Source: Kistimonas asteriae
GTDB taxonomy: Bacteria > Pseudomonadota > Gammaproteobacteria > Pseudomonadales > Endozoicomonadaceae
Assembly (NCBI RefSeq): GCF_018263925.1
Contig: NZ_JAEVHF010000004.1
Coordinates: 124,001-188,000, forward strand
Length of the DNA stretch: 64,000 nucleotides
Direction: 5' to 3'
Notes under the pieces: generated by a model
Seen by the model: the letters and a program-made list of their open reading frames with translations, nothing else
Told to the model about the DNA's origin: nothing
Databases searched by the model: none
Part shown: positions 27,622 to 36,448 of the stretch, one piece after another
How the letters are laid out: every line of letters starts with the position of its first letter
Position numbering within the stretch: the first letter of the stretch is position 1
Program-made: the position numbers and the translations under genes

Positions 27622-28599
27622 ATGCTGACGCTTTATCCGGCCATTAAACCCTACGCCCGTCATATCCTGCCGGTTTCCGGTCATCATGAATTGTATCTTG
27701 AAGAGAGCGGTAACCCGGAGGGGATTCCGGTGCTCTACCTGCATGGTGGTCCCGGCGGTTCCTGCGACAAACATACCCGACGTTTCTTTGATCCCTATCT
27801 CTACCGCGTTATTGCGTTTGATCAGCGCGGCTGCGGTCGTTCCCGCCCCTATGGCGAACTGGAAAACAATACTACGGCGCATTTACTCGAGGATATGGAA
27901 GCCATTCGCGCCTTCCTGAAGATCGACAAATGGATGTTGTTTGGCGGTTCCTGGGGCTCAACACTGGCGCTGTTATATGCTATTCAGCATCCCGAAACAG
28001 TGCTGGCCATGGTGCTACGTGGTGTCTGGCTGGCCCGTGAGCGGGATATCAGCTGGCTTTACCGGGAAGGCGCTAACCGGGTATTCCCAGACTATTGGCA
28101 AACCTTCTCCCAACCCATTCCGGAGGCGGAACGCGGCGATATGCTCGGTGCTTTCCATGCACGGCTGACGGGTGCGGATGAACTGGCCAGGATGGCAGCT
28201 GCCAAGGCCTGGTGTCTCTGGGAAGGGCACTGCGCTACCCTGCGCCCGAGCCAAGAAGTGCTGGATGGTTTTTCTGATCCTCATCGTGCTCTTGCCATGG
28301 CGCGTATTGCTGCCCACTACATGATCAATAAGGCGTTTATTCGGGAAAATGAAGTGATTGAGCAGTGTCAGGCCATTGCAAATATTCCTGGCATTATTGT
28401 CCATGGACGTTACGACATGGTGTGCCCGCTAGAGAATGCGCAGACCTTGCAGCAGTACTGGCTGGAAGCCGAGCTGCATATTGTGCGTGATGCCGGACAC
28501 TCCGCGAAGGAAGCCGGTATTCGTGACGCCCTGGTCAGGGCTACCGATGAAATGGGCAAACGCTTCAGTAAAGAGTTTGGTCTGGATAAAACCTCTTGA
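27622..28599 (+). CDS. pip: proline iminopeptidase
   Basis: A 325-residue cytosolic serine peptidase (family S33) that removes N-terminal proline from peptides. LHGGPGGSCD carries the HGGPG oxyanion motif, FDQRGCGRSRP follows, and FGGSWGSTLALLYA is the nucleophile elbow (GGSWG typical of Pip). The cap helices contain ILCLWE-type residues (KAWCLWEGHCATL). VHGRYDMVCP gives the catalytic Asp and DAGHSAKE the His. AAAGGA lies 6 bases before the ATG. It is 12 bases upstream of dtd, so the two are likely cotranscribed, an arrangement common in gammaproteobacteria. Confidence 0.94.
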   Translation: MLTLYPAIKPYARHILPVSGHHELYLEESGNPEGIPVLYLHGGPGGSCDKHTRRFFDPYLYRVIAFDQRGCGRSRPYGELENNTTAHLLEDMEAIRAFLKIDKWMLFGGSWGSTLALLYAIQHPETVLAMVLRGVWLARERDISWLYREGANRVFPDYWQTFSQPIPEAERGDMLGAFHARLTGADELARMAAAKAWCLWEGHCATLRPSQEVLDGFSDPHRALAMARIAAHYMINKAFIRENEVIEQCQAIANIPGIIVHGRYDMVCPLENAQTLQQYWLEAELHIVRDAGHSAKEAGIRDALVRATDEMGKRFSKEFGLDKTS

Positions 28600-28611
28600 T
28601 ATAAGGCGGTT

Positions 28612-29049
28612 ATGAAAGGGTTGATTCAGCGTGTCAGTCACGCGAGCGTGGTTGTTGAGGGTGAAACAGTGGGAGCAATAGATTCAGGATTGCTGCTGCT
28701 TTTAGGGGTAGAAAAAAACGACGATGAGCAGAAAGCGGACAAGTTGCTGGATCGTATTCTGCGCTACCGGGTTTTTTCTGACGACAATGGCAAGATGAAC
28801 CTGAGCCTGGCCGATACGGGCGGCGGGTTGTTGATTGTCTCCCAGTTCACTCTGGTTGCCGATACCCGTAAAGGGTTGCGCCCCAGTTTCAGTTCGGGGG
28901 CAACACCGGAGAGGGGGAAAGCGCTATATGATCATTTTGTTACGTCTGCCAGTGAGCGGCACCCTGACGTTGCCACTGGTATCTTCGGTGCTGATATGAA
29001 AGTCAGTTTGCTGAATGACGGACCGGTAACTTTTATGCTGGATGTTTAG
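28612..29049 (+). CDS. dtd: D-aminoacyl-tRNA deacylase
   Basis: This 145-residue homodimeric enzyme hydrolyses D-aminoacyl-tRNAs (and glycyl-tRNA-Ala), keeping D-residues out of proteins. The defining motifs are intact: the N-terminal [10 protein letters not shown], the [12 protein letters not shown] motif (SQFTx, near residue 79), [10 protein letters not shown], and the C-terminal [10 protein letters not shown], which matches the NxGPxT cross-subunit motif. Length is exactly as expected. It follows pip closely and ends just before a 17-bp hairpin. Confidence 0.96.
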   Translation: MKGLIQRVSHASVVVEGETVGAIDSGLLLLLGVEKNDDEQKADKLLDRILRYRVFSDDNGKMNLSLADTGGGLLIVSQFTLVADTRKGLRPSFSSGATPERGKALYDHFVTSASERHPDVATGIFGADMKVSLLNDGPVTFMLDV

Positions 29050-29056
29050 TGAGTAG

Positions 29057-29095
29057 ATACCTGGAGTCAAGGGCAATACCCTTGACTCCAGGTAT
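29057..29095 (+). terminator. 17-bp perfect hairpin after dtd
   Basis: Bases 29057-29073 (ATACCTGGAGTCAAGGG) pair perfectly with 29079-29095 around the loop CAATA, 8 bases past the dtd stop. The following bases are TCCCGCGG, so there is no U-tract. It probably marks the end of the pip-dtd transcript. Confidence 0.6.
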
Positions 29096-29336
29096 TCCCG
29101 CGGTCATAACCAACCACCTGAAAATATTGAACTTTCAAGCATAGATGTTGACGGGTCCTTTCAATTTGTCCATTCCCCTCTAAGTGCTACCATGGTGCGT
29201 AAAAAGCTTTACCGTGATCTTTCATGGTGCGCACTGTTGGGAAGAAGTCGCTGTTTCCTTGCTTTTTTGTGCCCCATTTTATGGCGTGTATGTTGCTAGA
29301 AGTGGACGGTAAAGTAACAGGAGTGGGGTACAGAAT

Positions 29337-30122
29337 ATGTTGAATAAGAACAGGTTGTTTGCAGTGTTTTCCATAGTACTGCTTCTGGCTTCAGTGCCTG
29401 TGGAGGCGGTTTTGACTGATGCTGAGGCGGTAAACATATCTGGCCGGCAGCGCATGCTATCGCAACGCATAGCAAAGAATTACCTGATGCTGGGCGCTGG
29501 AGTTAATATTGAAGTAGCACAGAAGCAGCTTGATGCCAGCATAGCCGAGTTTGAACAGCAGTTTCTTGACTTGGTAGATTATGCACCGACTCAAGGCATT
29601 CAGGATGGGCTTGGGCAGGTTGAGGAAATATGGCAGCTCTATCGGTTACAGGTGCTGGCGGTACCTGCTAAAAATGATGCCGCCAGGGTGTTGCGACAAA
29701 GTGATGAGCTGCTGACCTTATCAAACGATCTGGTCTCTAGGATTGAGACGCATGTTGGTGGTAATAGCGCCAGATTGATTAATTTGTCAGGTCGGCAGCG
29801 TATGCTCTCCCAGCGAATTGCCGCTCATTACATGGCTCTGGCCTGGGGGGTGGATTCGCAGGGGATTCATGACGATCTTCATCAGGCAGTAGATCAGTTT
29901 GATGAATCTCTGAAGTCTCTGCAGGCAGCCCCGGAAAATTCAACTGAGATCCAGAAAAAACTGTCGAGAGTGGAGGCTCAATGGCGATTCTCCAAGGCTG
30001 GCTTCAGTGGAGAGAGTGAGGGTCGCTATGTGCCTACGGTGATATCGGTGACAACAGAGTCCATCCTGCGCAAGATGGACGAACTCACAGCTGATTATGA
30101 AATGCTCATGGCGGCTCCATAG
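29337..30122 (+). CDS. periplasmic protein with two NarX/PilJ-type P-box domains
   Basis: A 261-residue protein with a signal peptide (LFAVFSIVLLLASVPVEA, cleavage near residue 24) and no further membrane segment or signalling domain. The motif SGRQRMLSQRIAKNYLM (about residue 36) recurs as LSGRQRMLSQRIAAHYMA (about 151), each followed by a helical bundle region. This motif is the ligand-site helix of NarX nitrate sensors and of the PilJ N-terminal domain (Pfam PilJ type). Here it appears as a free periplasmic or lipid-unanchored protein rather than as a sensor kinase or chemoreceptor. It may bind a small anion and present it to a partner, which is inference. It stands alone between a 287-base gap and a terminator. 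Confidence 0.75.
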   Translation: MLNKNRLFAVFSIVLLLASVPVEAVLTDAEAVNISGRQRMLSQRIAKNYLMLGAGVNIEVAQKQLDASIAEFEQQFLDLVDYAPTQGIQDGLGQVEEIWQLYRLQVLAVPAKNDAARVLRQSDELLTLSNDLVSRIETHVGGNSARLINLSGRQRMLSQRIAAHYMALAWGVDSQGIHDDLHQAVDQFDESLKSLQAAPENSTEIQKKLSRVEAQWRFSKAGFSGESEGRYVPTVISVTTESILRKMDELTADYEMLMAAP

Positions 30123-30145
30123 CTGATAGATGTCGGTCTGTACAT

Positions 30146-30173
30146 AAAAACGGCAGCGAGTGCTGCCGTTTTT
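30146..30173. terminator. bidirectional terminator between P-box protein and argS
   Basis: AAAAACGGCAGC-GAGT-GCTGCCGTTTTT, a 12-bp stem with U-tracts on both strands, lies in the 71-base convergent gap. Confidence 0.9.
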
Positions 30174-30193
30174 AATGCGAGTGGCAATTACAA

Positions 30194-31936
30194 TTACATC
30201 TGTTCGACTGTGTTGATACCCAGAAGTCCTAGTCCCTGTTTCAGAACTCGGGCTGTCAGTGCACAAAGCTGCAGTCTGCTGTTCCGTACGTCTTCAGCGA
30301 CACCTGCCTTGTTGACCGGGCAAGCTTCGTAGAATTTCATGAAGGCGCCAGCCAGATCGTACAGGTAAGCGCACATGAAATGTGGCATGCCTTCACGAAC
30401 GACAGTGTCGATGGTTTCGCTGAACTGCATGACCTTCATGGCCAGAGCACGTTCTTCGGCTTCGGTCAGGGCGATGTGCCCAGTCAGGTCAGATTCATTC
30501 ACCTCAGCCTTGCGGAAGATGCTACGAATCCGGGTGTAGGCGTACATCATATAGGGAGCCGTGTTGCCCTCGAAGGACAGCATGTTGTCCCAGTCGAAGA
30601 TGTAGTCGCTGGTCCGGTTCTTGGACAGGTCGGAATATTTGACCGCACCCATCGCGACAGCTTTGATGACCTCAACCTTCTGCTCTTCGCTCAGGTCGGC
30701 CCCTTTCTGGGCGATCAGGCGCGCTGCCCGTTCTTCGGCTTCATCCAGCAGTTGGGACAGTTTTACTACGCCGCCACTTCTGGTCTTGAACGGTTTGCCA
30801 TCTTTCCCCAGCATGACGCCGAAAGCGTGGTGTTCCAGCGGAACGGATTCCGGCACATAACCCGCCTTGCGTACAATCGTCCAGGCCTGCTGCAGGTGCT
30901 GGGCCTGGCGGGCGTCGATGTAATACAGCACCCGGTTGGCGTTCAGGGTTTCGTAGCGGTACTTGGCACAGGCGATGTCGGTCGTGGTGTAGAGGAAGCC
31001 ACCGTCTTTCTTCTGGACGATAACGCCCATGGGGTCGCCGTCCTTGTTTTTGAATTCGTCCAGATGGACGACTTTGGCTCCCTGATCTTCTACCGCCAGC
31101 CCTTTGGCTTCCAGATCCTGGATGATGCCGGGCAGCATGTCGTTGTACATGCTTTCGCCCATGGCGTCTTCACGGGTCAGGGTGACATTCAGGCGGTCGT
31201 AGTTACGCTGGTTCTGTTCCAGAGTGACATCAACCAGTTTCTGCCACATATCCAGACACCACTCGTCGCCGCCCTGCAGCTTGACGACATAGTTACGGGC
31301 GCGTACAGCGAATTCCGGGTTGCTGTCATAATGCTTTTTGGATTCCCGGTAGAATTCTTCCAGGTCGGCCAGTTCGGCGGACATGACTTCCGGATTTTCT
31401 TTCTGCAGCTCTTCCAGATGGGCAATCAGCATGCCGAACTGGGTACCCCAGTCGCCGATATGGTTGGCGCGAATTACTTTATTGCCAAGGAATTCCAGGG
31501 TGCGCACAACCGCATCACCGATGATGGTGGAGCGCAGGTGGCCAACGTGCATTTCCTTGGCAACGTTAGGGGCGGAGTAGTCCACAACAATGGTTTGTTT
31601 TTCTGCGGTTTCCTCGACACCGGCGCGAGGATCCTTGCTGTAGCTGTCCAGTTCGGCAGTCAGCCAGTCAGCATTGATGAACAGGTTGATAAAGCCGGGG
31701 CCGGCGATTTCAGCCTTTGCGATGATGCTACCTAGTTCCAGTTTGTCCACGACCTGCTGCGCCAGTTCACGGGGATTCATGCCCATTTTCTTGGCGGCAG
31801 GCATGATTCCGTTGGCCTGGTAATCGCCGAACTGGGCGCGGGCGCTGGTGCGGACCATGGCATTGCTGCCTTCCGGGGCGCCGGCCGCGATCAGGGCCTG
31901 GGTGAGCTGGTGTTCGAGTACTTTAAGCACGTTCAT
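30194..31936 (-). CDS. argS: arginyl-tRNA synthetase
   Basis: This 580-residue class I synthetase charges tRNA-Arg. An N-terminal Add-1 tRNA-recognition domain precedes the signature [20 protein letters not shown], which contains the HIGH-equivalent HVGH (near residue 130). The ArgRS-type second motif lies in [14 protein letters not shown] (KMSKS is naturally degenerate in many ArgRS). The C-terminal anticodon-binding DALR domain ends in [28 protein letters not shown] lies 7 bases before the ATG. It is transcribed away from the SPOR-domain gene, the arrangement seen in Pseudomonas. Confidence 0.97.
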   Translation of the reverse strand: MNVLKVLEHQLTQALIAAGAPEGSNAMVRTSARAQFGDYQANGIMPAAKKMGMNPRELAQQVVDKLELGSIIAKAEIAGPGFINLFINADWLTAELDSYSKDPRAGVEETAEKQTIVVDYSAPNVAKEMHVGHLRSTIIGDAVVRTLEFLGNKVIRANHIGDWGTQFGMLIAHLEELQKENPEVMSAELADLEEFYRESKKHYDSNPEFAVRARNYVVKLQGGDEWCLDMWQKLVDVTLEQNQRNYDRLNVTLTREDAMGESMYNDMLPGIIQDLEAKGLAVEDQGAKVVHLDEFKNKDGDPMGVIVQKKDGGFLYTTTDIACAKYRYETLNANRVLYYIDARQAQHLQQAWTIVRKAGYVPESVPLEHHAFGVMLGKDGKPFKTRSGGVVKLSQLLDEAEERAARLIAQKGADLSEEQKVEVIKAVAMGAVKYSDLSKNRTSDYIFDWDNMLSFEGNTAPYMMYAYTRIRSIFRKAEVNESDLTGHIALTEAEERALAMKVMQFSETIDTVVREGMPHFMCAYLYDLAGAFMKFYEACPVNKAGVAEDVRNSRLQLCALTARVLKQGLGLLGINTVEQM

Positions 31937-31968
31937 GAACGGATCCTTAAACCTTGGTCAGGGTCTGG

Positions 31969-31997
31969 GTTATATAAACAACGTAGTGTAGAGACAA
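31969..31997 (-). promoter_or_regulatory. argS promoter candidate
   Basis: On the minus strand TTGTCT (31992-31997), a 17-base spacer and TATAAC (31969-31974) lie 33 bases before argS. The -10 matches consensus at five of six positions and the -35 at four. Confidence 0.5.
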
Positions 31998-32316
31998 GCG
32001 GTCAGGCAGGACAGAGCACAAGATGGGCGCCTGTACTGCTTAAATTCGGCGGTAGCGTCGTCGGAGAGCGGGGAGAAAATAGAAACGTGCAATAATACCC
32101 GCGTCAGAGACGTGGTCTTCAGTCGGTAAGTCGTGAGAAGTGTCTATTATCGTAGCCATGAGCCGGATGCTATCGAAATTCCACAGGCAAAACAATACGT
32201 TTTCAAGGGGTTCTGGTTTGTCAGGTAAGACCGTAAAAGTCACGGTAGAGTTCCCGTTTTCTTCTGCAGATAATTGTCTGTTTGGTCAGCAGGCGTAGCT
32301 AACGGCTTGCGTGTTT
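31998..32316. other. intergenic region between argS and SPOR gene, no gene seen
   Basis: About 320 bases between the two divergent promoters. Short open frames occur on both strands but lack ribosome sites and recognisable protein character. I see no strong hairpin or repeat. Confidence 0.5.
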
Positions 32317-32345
32317 TTAACAGTTGGCTCAATGCCTTGTATAGT
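32317..32345 (+). promoter_or_regulatory. promoter of the SPOR-domain gene
   Basis: TTAACA (32317-32322), exactly 17 bases, then TATAGT (32340-32345): five of six matches in each hexamer for a sigma-70 promoter, 40 bases before the ATG. Confidence 0.62.
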
Positions 32346-32385
32346 ATGGGTAGTCTTGACTACGTAGTGGTGCCATGGAGGGGTA

Positions 32386-33006
32386 ATGGCGGCGAAAAAA
32401 ACAGTTCGGCGTGGTGCGTCGACAACGAAGAAATCGGCAGGAAGGAAAGATATTCCCGGCTGGTTATGGCTGGGCGCCGGTGTCACCATCGGAGTGTTGG
32501 TGACGCTATTGGTGAATCTGGCGCCTGATGCCAGTGTGGATGCGCGTACGGTGGCTGGCAGTACGGGAACCGGTGAGATTGTCAGCAAGAAGAAACCGTC
32601 GCCGGAAAAGAAGCCGGTTTTTGATTTCTATACCCTGCTGCCAGAATCAGAAGTCATGGTCTCTAATGAGGCCAAGCATGCATCAGCGGCATCGCCTAAG
32701 AGCGAGAAACCCGTCGTGGCGAAGGTGCCGACAGAAAAACAGGCACCGGTCACCGTGGAGGCAAAGCCAAACCGACGTTATCTGTTGCAGGCAGGCTCCT
32801 TTCGCAACCCCGATGATGCCGATCGCTTACGGGCGCAGTTGCTGCTGTGGGGGCTGGATGCCCGGGTCGAGCGCGTGATCGTCAAGGGCGGGGATGCCTG
32901 GCACCGGGTGCAGTTGGGGCCGTTCACTGAACAGAGCTCCCTGAACGAAGCCCGTCAGACCCTGGTCGCCCATAAGATTGATTCATTGATGTTGCAGCTT
33001 AAATAA
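32386..33006 (+). CDS. SPOR domain cell-division protein, FtsN-like
   Basis: A 206-residue bitopic inner-membrane protein. A basic cytoplasmic tail (residues 1-24, KKTVRRGASTTKKSAGRKD) precedes one membrane helix (PGWLWLGAGVTIGVLVTLLV, about 24-43), then a low-complexity Lys/Pro/Glu linker and a C-terminal SPOR domain (about 127-206; RYLLQAGSFRNPDDADRLRA, WHRVQLGPF). SPOR domains bind denuded septal peptidoglycan. Topology and the argS-hslV context match the Pseudomonas FtsN-type protein, which activates septal synthesis. GGAGG lies just before the ATG. It is shorter than E. coli FtsN (319). Confidence 0.88.
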   Translation: MAAKKTVRRGASTTKKSAGRKDIPGWLWLGAGVTIGVLVTLLVNLAPDASVDARTVAGSTGTGEIVSKKKPSPEKKPVFDFYTLLPESEVMVSNEAKHASAASPKSEKPVVAKVPTEKQAPVTVEAKPNRRYLLQAGSFRNPDDADRLRAQLLLWGLDARVERVIVKGGDAWHRVQLGPFTEQSSLNEARQTLVAHKIDSLMLQLK

Positions 33007-33015
33007 TCCATTTCC

Positions 33016-33035
33016 GGCCCTCGAATGGGAGGGCC
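33016..33035 (+). terminator. weak hairpin after SPOR gene
   Basis: GGCCCTC (33016-33022) pairs with GAGGGCC (33029-33035), loop 6, followed by a mixed T-rich stretch (ttgaaattgttttc). It directly abuts the hslV promoter. Confidence 0.4.
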
Positions 33036-33062
33036 CTTGAAATTGTTTTCTGCCGTCCCAAT
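33036..33062 (+). promoter_or_regulatory. sigma-32 (RpoH) heat-shock promoter for hslVU
   Basis: CTTGAAA (33036-33042) matches the sigma-32 -35 consensus exactly; after 14 bases CCCAAT (33057-33062) matches the -10 core CCCCAT at five of six positions. HslVU is a known heat-shock operon, and the site lies 39 bases before the hslV start. Confidence 0.65.
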
Positions 33063-33100
33063 CATTCCCTCATCTCAATGAACGAATTCAGGAGTCCGCC

Positions 33101-33646
33101 TTGGAACAGTACAGAGGCACTACCATCCTGTCTGTGCGCAGAAATGGCAAAGTGGTGATCGGTGGTGACGGTCAGGTGTCACTGGGGCAGACGGTTATCA
33201 AGGGTAACGCCCGCAAGGTTCGCCGTCTTTACAATAACCAGGTACTGGCCGGTTTTGCCGGTGGTACGGCGGATGCGTTTACCCTGTTTGAGCGCTTTGA
33301 AGCGCAGTTGGAAAAGCACCAGGGGCAGTTGGTGCGTGCCGCCGTTGAACTGGCGAAGGACTGGCGTACTGATCGTGCGCTGCGGCGCCTCGAAGCCATG
33401 TTGGCGGTAGCGGATGCAAAGGCATCATTGATCATTACCGGTAACGGTGACGTCATGGAGCCGGAAGATGGCATCCTGGCGATTGGTTCCGGTGGCTCGT
33501 TCGCCCAGTCTGCCGCCCGGGCCCTGTTCGAGAATACGGACATGGATGCGCGGGATGTCGTGGAAAAAAGCCTGTCCATTGCGGGTGATATCTGTGTCTA
33601 CACCAATCACAACCGGACCATCGAAGAACTCTGCTACGACGAGTAA
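33101..33646 (+). CDS. hslV: ATP-dependent protease proteolytic subunit HslV
   Basis: A 181-residue proteasome-like threonine protease that forms a dodecamer capped by HslU and degrades misfolded and regulatory proteins (SulA, sigma-32). After removal of the leader MEQYRG the N-terminal catalytic Thr is exposed ([20 protein letters not shown]). [11 protein letters not shown] and [16 protein letters not shown] are typical. The start is TTG at 33101, fixed by AGGAG 6 bases upstream. It is 42 bases before hslU and behind a sigma-32-like promoter. Confidence 0.97.
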   Translation: MEQYRGTTILSVRRNGKVVIGGDGQVSLGQTVIKGNARKVRRLYNNQVLAGFAGGTADAFTLFERFEAQLEKHQGQLVRAAVELAKDWRTDRALRRLEAMLAVADAKASLIITGNGDVMEPEDGILAIGSGGSFAQSAARALFENTDMDARDVVEKSLSIAGDICVYTNHNRTIEELCYDE

Positions 33647-33688
33647 GCCCGGCACCGGTCACGAATTCAGGAAATCAGAGCTGCAGTT

Positions 33689-35023
33689 ATGTCGAATATG
33701 ACTCCCCGCGAAATCGTCCACGAGTTGGATAAACATATTATCGGTCAGGATGACGCCAAGCGTTCCGTGGCCATTGCCCTGCGCAACCGGTGGCGCAGGA
33801 TGCAGATTGATGAAGCATTGCGCAACGAAATCAGCCCCAAGAACATTCTGATGATTGGGCCGACCGGTGTTGGTAAAACCGAAATAGCGCGTCGCCTGGC
33901 CAAGCTGGCCAATGCTCCGTTCATCAAGGTGGAAGCCACCAAGTTCACCGAAGTGGGCTATGTCGGACGTGATGTCGAATCTATCGTGCGTGATCTGGTT
34001 GATGCAGCCATCAAGATGCAGCGTGAGCAGGAAATGCATAAGTTTAAGCATCGTGCCATGGATGCCGCAGAGGATCGCATCCTGGATGCACTGCTGCCAC
34101 CTGCCCGTTCGTTCTCCGAAGAGTCATCTCAGCCGCAGGACAACAGTACACGTCAGGTCTTCCGCAAGAAGCTGCGTGAAGGCGAGCTGGACGATAAAGA
34201 GATCGATATTGAAGTCAATGAAGCCAGTGTCGGTGTGGAAATCATGGCGCCTCCGGGCATGGAGGAGATGACCAGCCAGCTGCAGAACATGTTTTCCAGT
34301 ATGTCCAGCGGCAAGAAAAAGGCGCGCAAGCTGAAAGTTCGTGAAGCCATGAAGCTGGTTCAGGATGAAGAAGCGGCCAAGCTGGTGAATGAAGATGAGC
34401 TGAAAACCAGCGCGATTGAAGCGGTGGAGCAGAACGGTATTGTCTTCCTGGATGAAATCGACAAGGTGGCCAAGCGTTCCGGCAACAACAGTGGTGATGT
34501 GTCCCGTGAAGGTGTGCAGCGTGACTTGCTGCCGCTGATCGAAGGCTGCACGGTCAGCACCAAGTACGGCATGGTGAAAACGGATCACATCCTGTTTATC
34601 GCTTCCGGTGCATTCCATCTCTCCAAGCCGTCTGACCTGATTCCTGAACTGCAGGGGCGTCTGCCGATCCGGGTGGAGCTGAAGGCGCTGAATGTGGAAG
34701 ATTTTGAGCGTATTCTGACCGAGCCGGATGCATCGCTGACGGAGCAGTATCAGGCGCTGATGGCGACTGAAGGGCTGAAAATTGAATTTGCCCGTTCCGG
34801 TATCAACCGTGTGGCTGAAGTCGCCTGGCAGGTGAATGAAAATACCGAAAATATCGGTGCCCGTCGTCTGCATACCGTGATGGAGCGCTTGCTGGAAGAA
34901 GTCTCTTTCGGTGCAGCAGACCTGGCGGCTACTGGTGAGGCGGTGATGATAGATGCTGAGTATGTGAACCAGCATCTGGGTGCACTGGTTCAGAATGAAG
35001 ATCTGAGCCGCTTTATCCTGTAA
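33689..35023 (+). CDS. hslU: ATP-dependent protease ATPase subunit HslU
   Basis: A 444-residue AAA+ unfoldase that feeds substrates to HslV. N-terminal [20 protein letters not shown] is followed by Walker [18 protein letters not shown] (near residue 57), the pore motif GYVGRD (near 91), the I-domain (about 110-245), Walker [11 protein letters not shown] (near 250), and the sensor-2 region [18 protein letters not shown]. The C-terminus ends SRFIL; the C-terminal tail docks into HslV. Length is standard. The ribosome site is weak (AGGA lies about 18 bases upstream). An ACGAATTCAGGA stretch occurs before both hslV and hslU. Confidence 0.97.
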   Translation: MSNMTPREIVHELDKHIIGQDDAKRSVAIALRNRWRRMQIDEALRNEISPKNILMIGPTGVGKTEIARRLAKLANAPFIKVEATKFTEVGYVGRDVESIVRDLVDAAIKMQREQEMHKFKHRAMDAAEDRILDALLPPARSFSEESSQPQDNSTRQVFRKKLREGELDDKEIDIEVNEASVGVEIMAPPGMEEMTSQLQNMFSSMSSGKKKARKLKVREAMKLVQDEEAAKLVNEDELKTSAIEAVEQNGIVFLDEIDKVAKRSGNNSGDVSREGVQRDLLPLIEGCTVSTKYGMVKTDHILFIASGAFHLSKPSDLIPELQGRLPIRVELKALNVEDFERILTEPDASLTEQYQALMATEGLKIEFARSGINRVAEVAWQVNENTENIGARRLHTVMERLLEEVSFGAADLAATGEAVMIDAEYVNQHLGALVQNEDLSRFIL

Positions 35024-35046
35024 CCCGTATCGATTGATCGCTTTGC

Positions 35047-35086
35047 AAAGCCCGCTTCCGGTAACAATCGGAAGCGGGCTTTTTTT
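35047..35086 (+). terminator. hslVU terminator
   Basis: A 14-bp stem (35047-35060 with 35069-35082, GC-rich core GCCCGCTTCCG) is followed by seven T. The T-tract overlaps the stop codon of the convergent Wzz-like gene. Confidence 0.92.
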
Positions 35087-36314
35087 AGGCCGGCGTTTTA
35101 GGTTGATGCTCGGGTGTTTCAGCTGAAAGCGTGGCGACCTGGATGCGCGCCTTATGGTTTTGGATAGCAATGCGTATCAAAGCGATAAACACTGACAGCA
35201 TGGCACCCAGTACCAGCCCCACCGCAATGATCAGCTTTTTGTTGGGCTTTTCAGGTGTTAAAGGAGCACTGGCGCGCTGCTCGATTCGAACTGGTGTCGA
35301 ATTGGAGAAGTCGGGTTTGATGCTGTCCAGCTGTTGGAAGCGGTAGAATTTTTCAGCAACACCGGGAATCAAAGGCGCATTGCGGCTAGATTGCTCGGTG
35401 TTGGTAATGCGGCGGTACTGGTTGAGCGTGAATTGGGTCTGAGCCAGCTCTGCACGGAGAGTATCTGTGCCGAGCAGGAAGAGGTATTGAGGGCTGTCAT
35501 TACCTGAAATATTGTTCAATTGCGGTTTGATGATGCTGCCAGCCTCGGCCATGGCAATCGCCTGTTTGAGTTGGTTCTGCCGGTTCAGGTTGTTGTTGAT
35601 ATAGCGCTGCTCAAGCACCTGAATGTCATTCATCAATGTGATTTTTTCGAGGTTCAGTTCTGCGGTGATGGTCTGCTCCTCATCATCAATGACCTTTTGT
35701 ATGGTGAGAGGGATCAGATAATCATTGATAATGCTGGCAGCCAGTGCCGGGTCATGGCCTGTCAGGGTGACACTGATACGAGGAACTTCGGATTTTATCA
35801 GCTTAATCTTGATGTTATTGCGCAATGCTTCGTAAAGGGCGGCAGTGTTTTTTTCGTTCAGGGTATCAAGTCCGGAATGCGTCTGGGCATAGTTGCTATC
35901 CCTGAATACGGCTTCGAGTGTGTCAGCGGAAGTCAGCGTCTTGTAGAAAAGCTTAAAGCTTTTTTCTGGCGTCAGCCTGTCGCCCTCCTGATAGGCCGCG
36001 TAGGAGCTGTGGGTGGGTTGCACTTGCTGGATTGGGCTATTTTGATCGGATTGTGCTAGTTCAGTCCCGGAAATGATGTAAGAGGGAGTTTGAGAGGCGC
36101 TGAATCGATTAATGGGCGCTAATGCCGCTGCGTTAGTCTCGGAGATGATTGCCTCGCTTTTATAGGTGGGAGGAATCATGAAGGCTGTAACAGTGGCTAT
36201 CAATGTAACAGCAATGGTTATGCTGAGAATCATCCATTTTTGTTGCCACAGGTTCTCTGCCAGCTCAAACAGATCAATTTCATCATCATGAACAGGGTAT
36301 GGGGGGTGCGACAT
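35085..36314 (-). CDS. Wzz/FepE-type polysaccharide chain-length determinant-like protein
   Basis: A protein of about 409 residues of the Wzz (PCP1) family. The N-terminus DDEIDLFELAENLWQQKWMI leads into membrane helix 1 (about 32-52). A periplasmic domain with a long coiled helix follows (LNLEKITLMNDIQVLEQRYI). A proline-rich approach, ASAPLTPEKPNKKLIIAVG, precedes helix 2 (LVLGAMLSVFIALIRIA, about 365-385) and a short cytoplasmic tail. Such proteins set the length of O-antigen, enterobacterial common antigen or exopolysaccharide chains. The start is ATG 36314, 6 bases after GGAAG; the open frame continues to a TTG at 36326. No polymerase, flippase or glycosyltransferase genes lie next to it, so its polysaccharide is unknown. 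Confidence 0.82.
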   Translation of the reverse strand: MSHPPYPVHDDEIDLFELAENLWQQKWMILSITIAVTLIATVTAFMIPPTYKSEAIISETNAAALAPINRFSASQTPSYIISGTELAQSDQNSPIQQVQPTHSSYAAYQEGDRLTPEKSFKLFYKTLTSADTLEAVFRDSNYAQTHSGLDTLNEKNTAALYEALRNNIKIKLIKSEVPRISVTLTGHDPALAASIINDYLIPLTIQKVIDDEEQTITAELNLEKITLMNDIQVLEQRYINNNLNRQNQLKQAIAMAEAGSIIKPQLNNISGNDSPQYLFLLGTDTLRAELAQTQFTLNQYRRITNTEQSSRNAPLIPGVAEKFYRFQQLDSIKPDFSNSTPVRIEQRASAPLTPEKPNKKLIIAVGLVLGAMLSVFIALIRIAIQNHKARIQVATLSAETPEHQPKTPA

Positions 36315-36448
36315 CGCTACTTCCAAGGTTGTAGTTAGTGTATAAGGGAAAGCGTGATGGTGATTAGTATGTCATAGCCTGCTAAAGATGATACAGGGCT
36401 GCGGGATTCGTTTTCACGTTTGGTTGGGTTCATCGGGATTGTTGTTTT

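Noticed and set aside
30380..31735. 451-codon open frame antisense to argS
   Set aside because: It is a mirror frame of a strongly conserved gene, has no ribosome site and translates to low-complexity hydrophobic sequence with no family features.
31937..32385. Possible small gene in the argS-SPOR gap
   Set aside because: Short frames on both strands lack ribosome sites, and the interval is adequately explained by two divergent promoters.
33085..33675. ACGAATTCAGGA occurring before both hslV and hslU as a regulatory repeat
   Set aside because: Only two 12-base copies; at hslV it includes the ribosome site, so chance or a small local duplication is enough.
34124..35170. 348-codon frame antisense to hslU and across its terminator
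   Set aside because: It crosses a strong terminator and two real genes; shadow composition.
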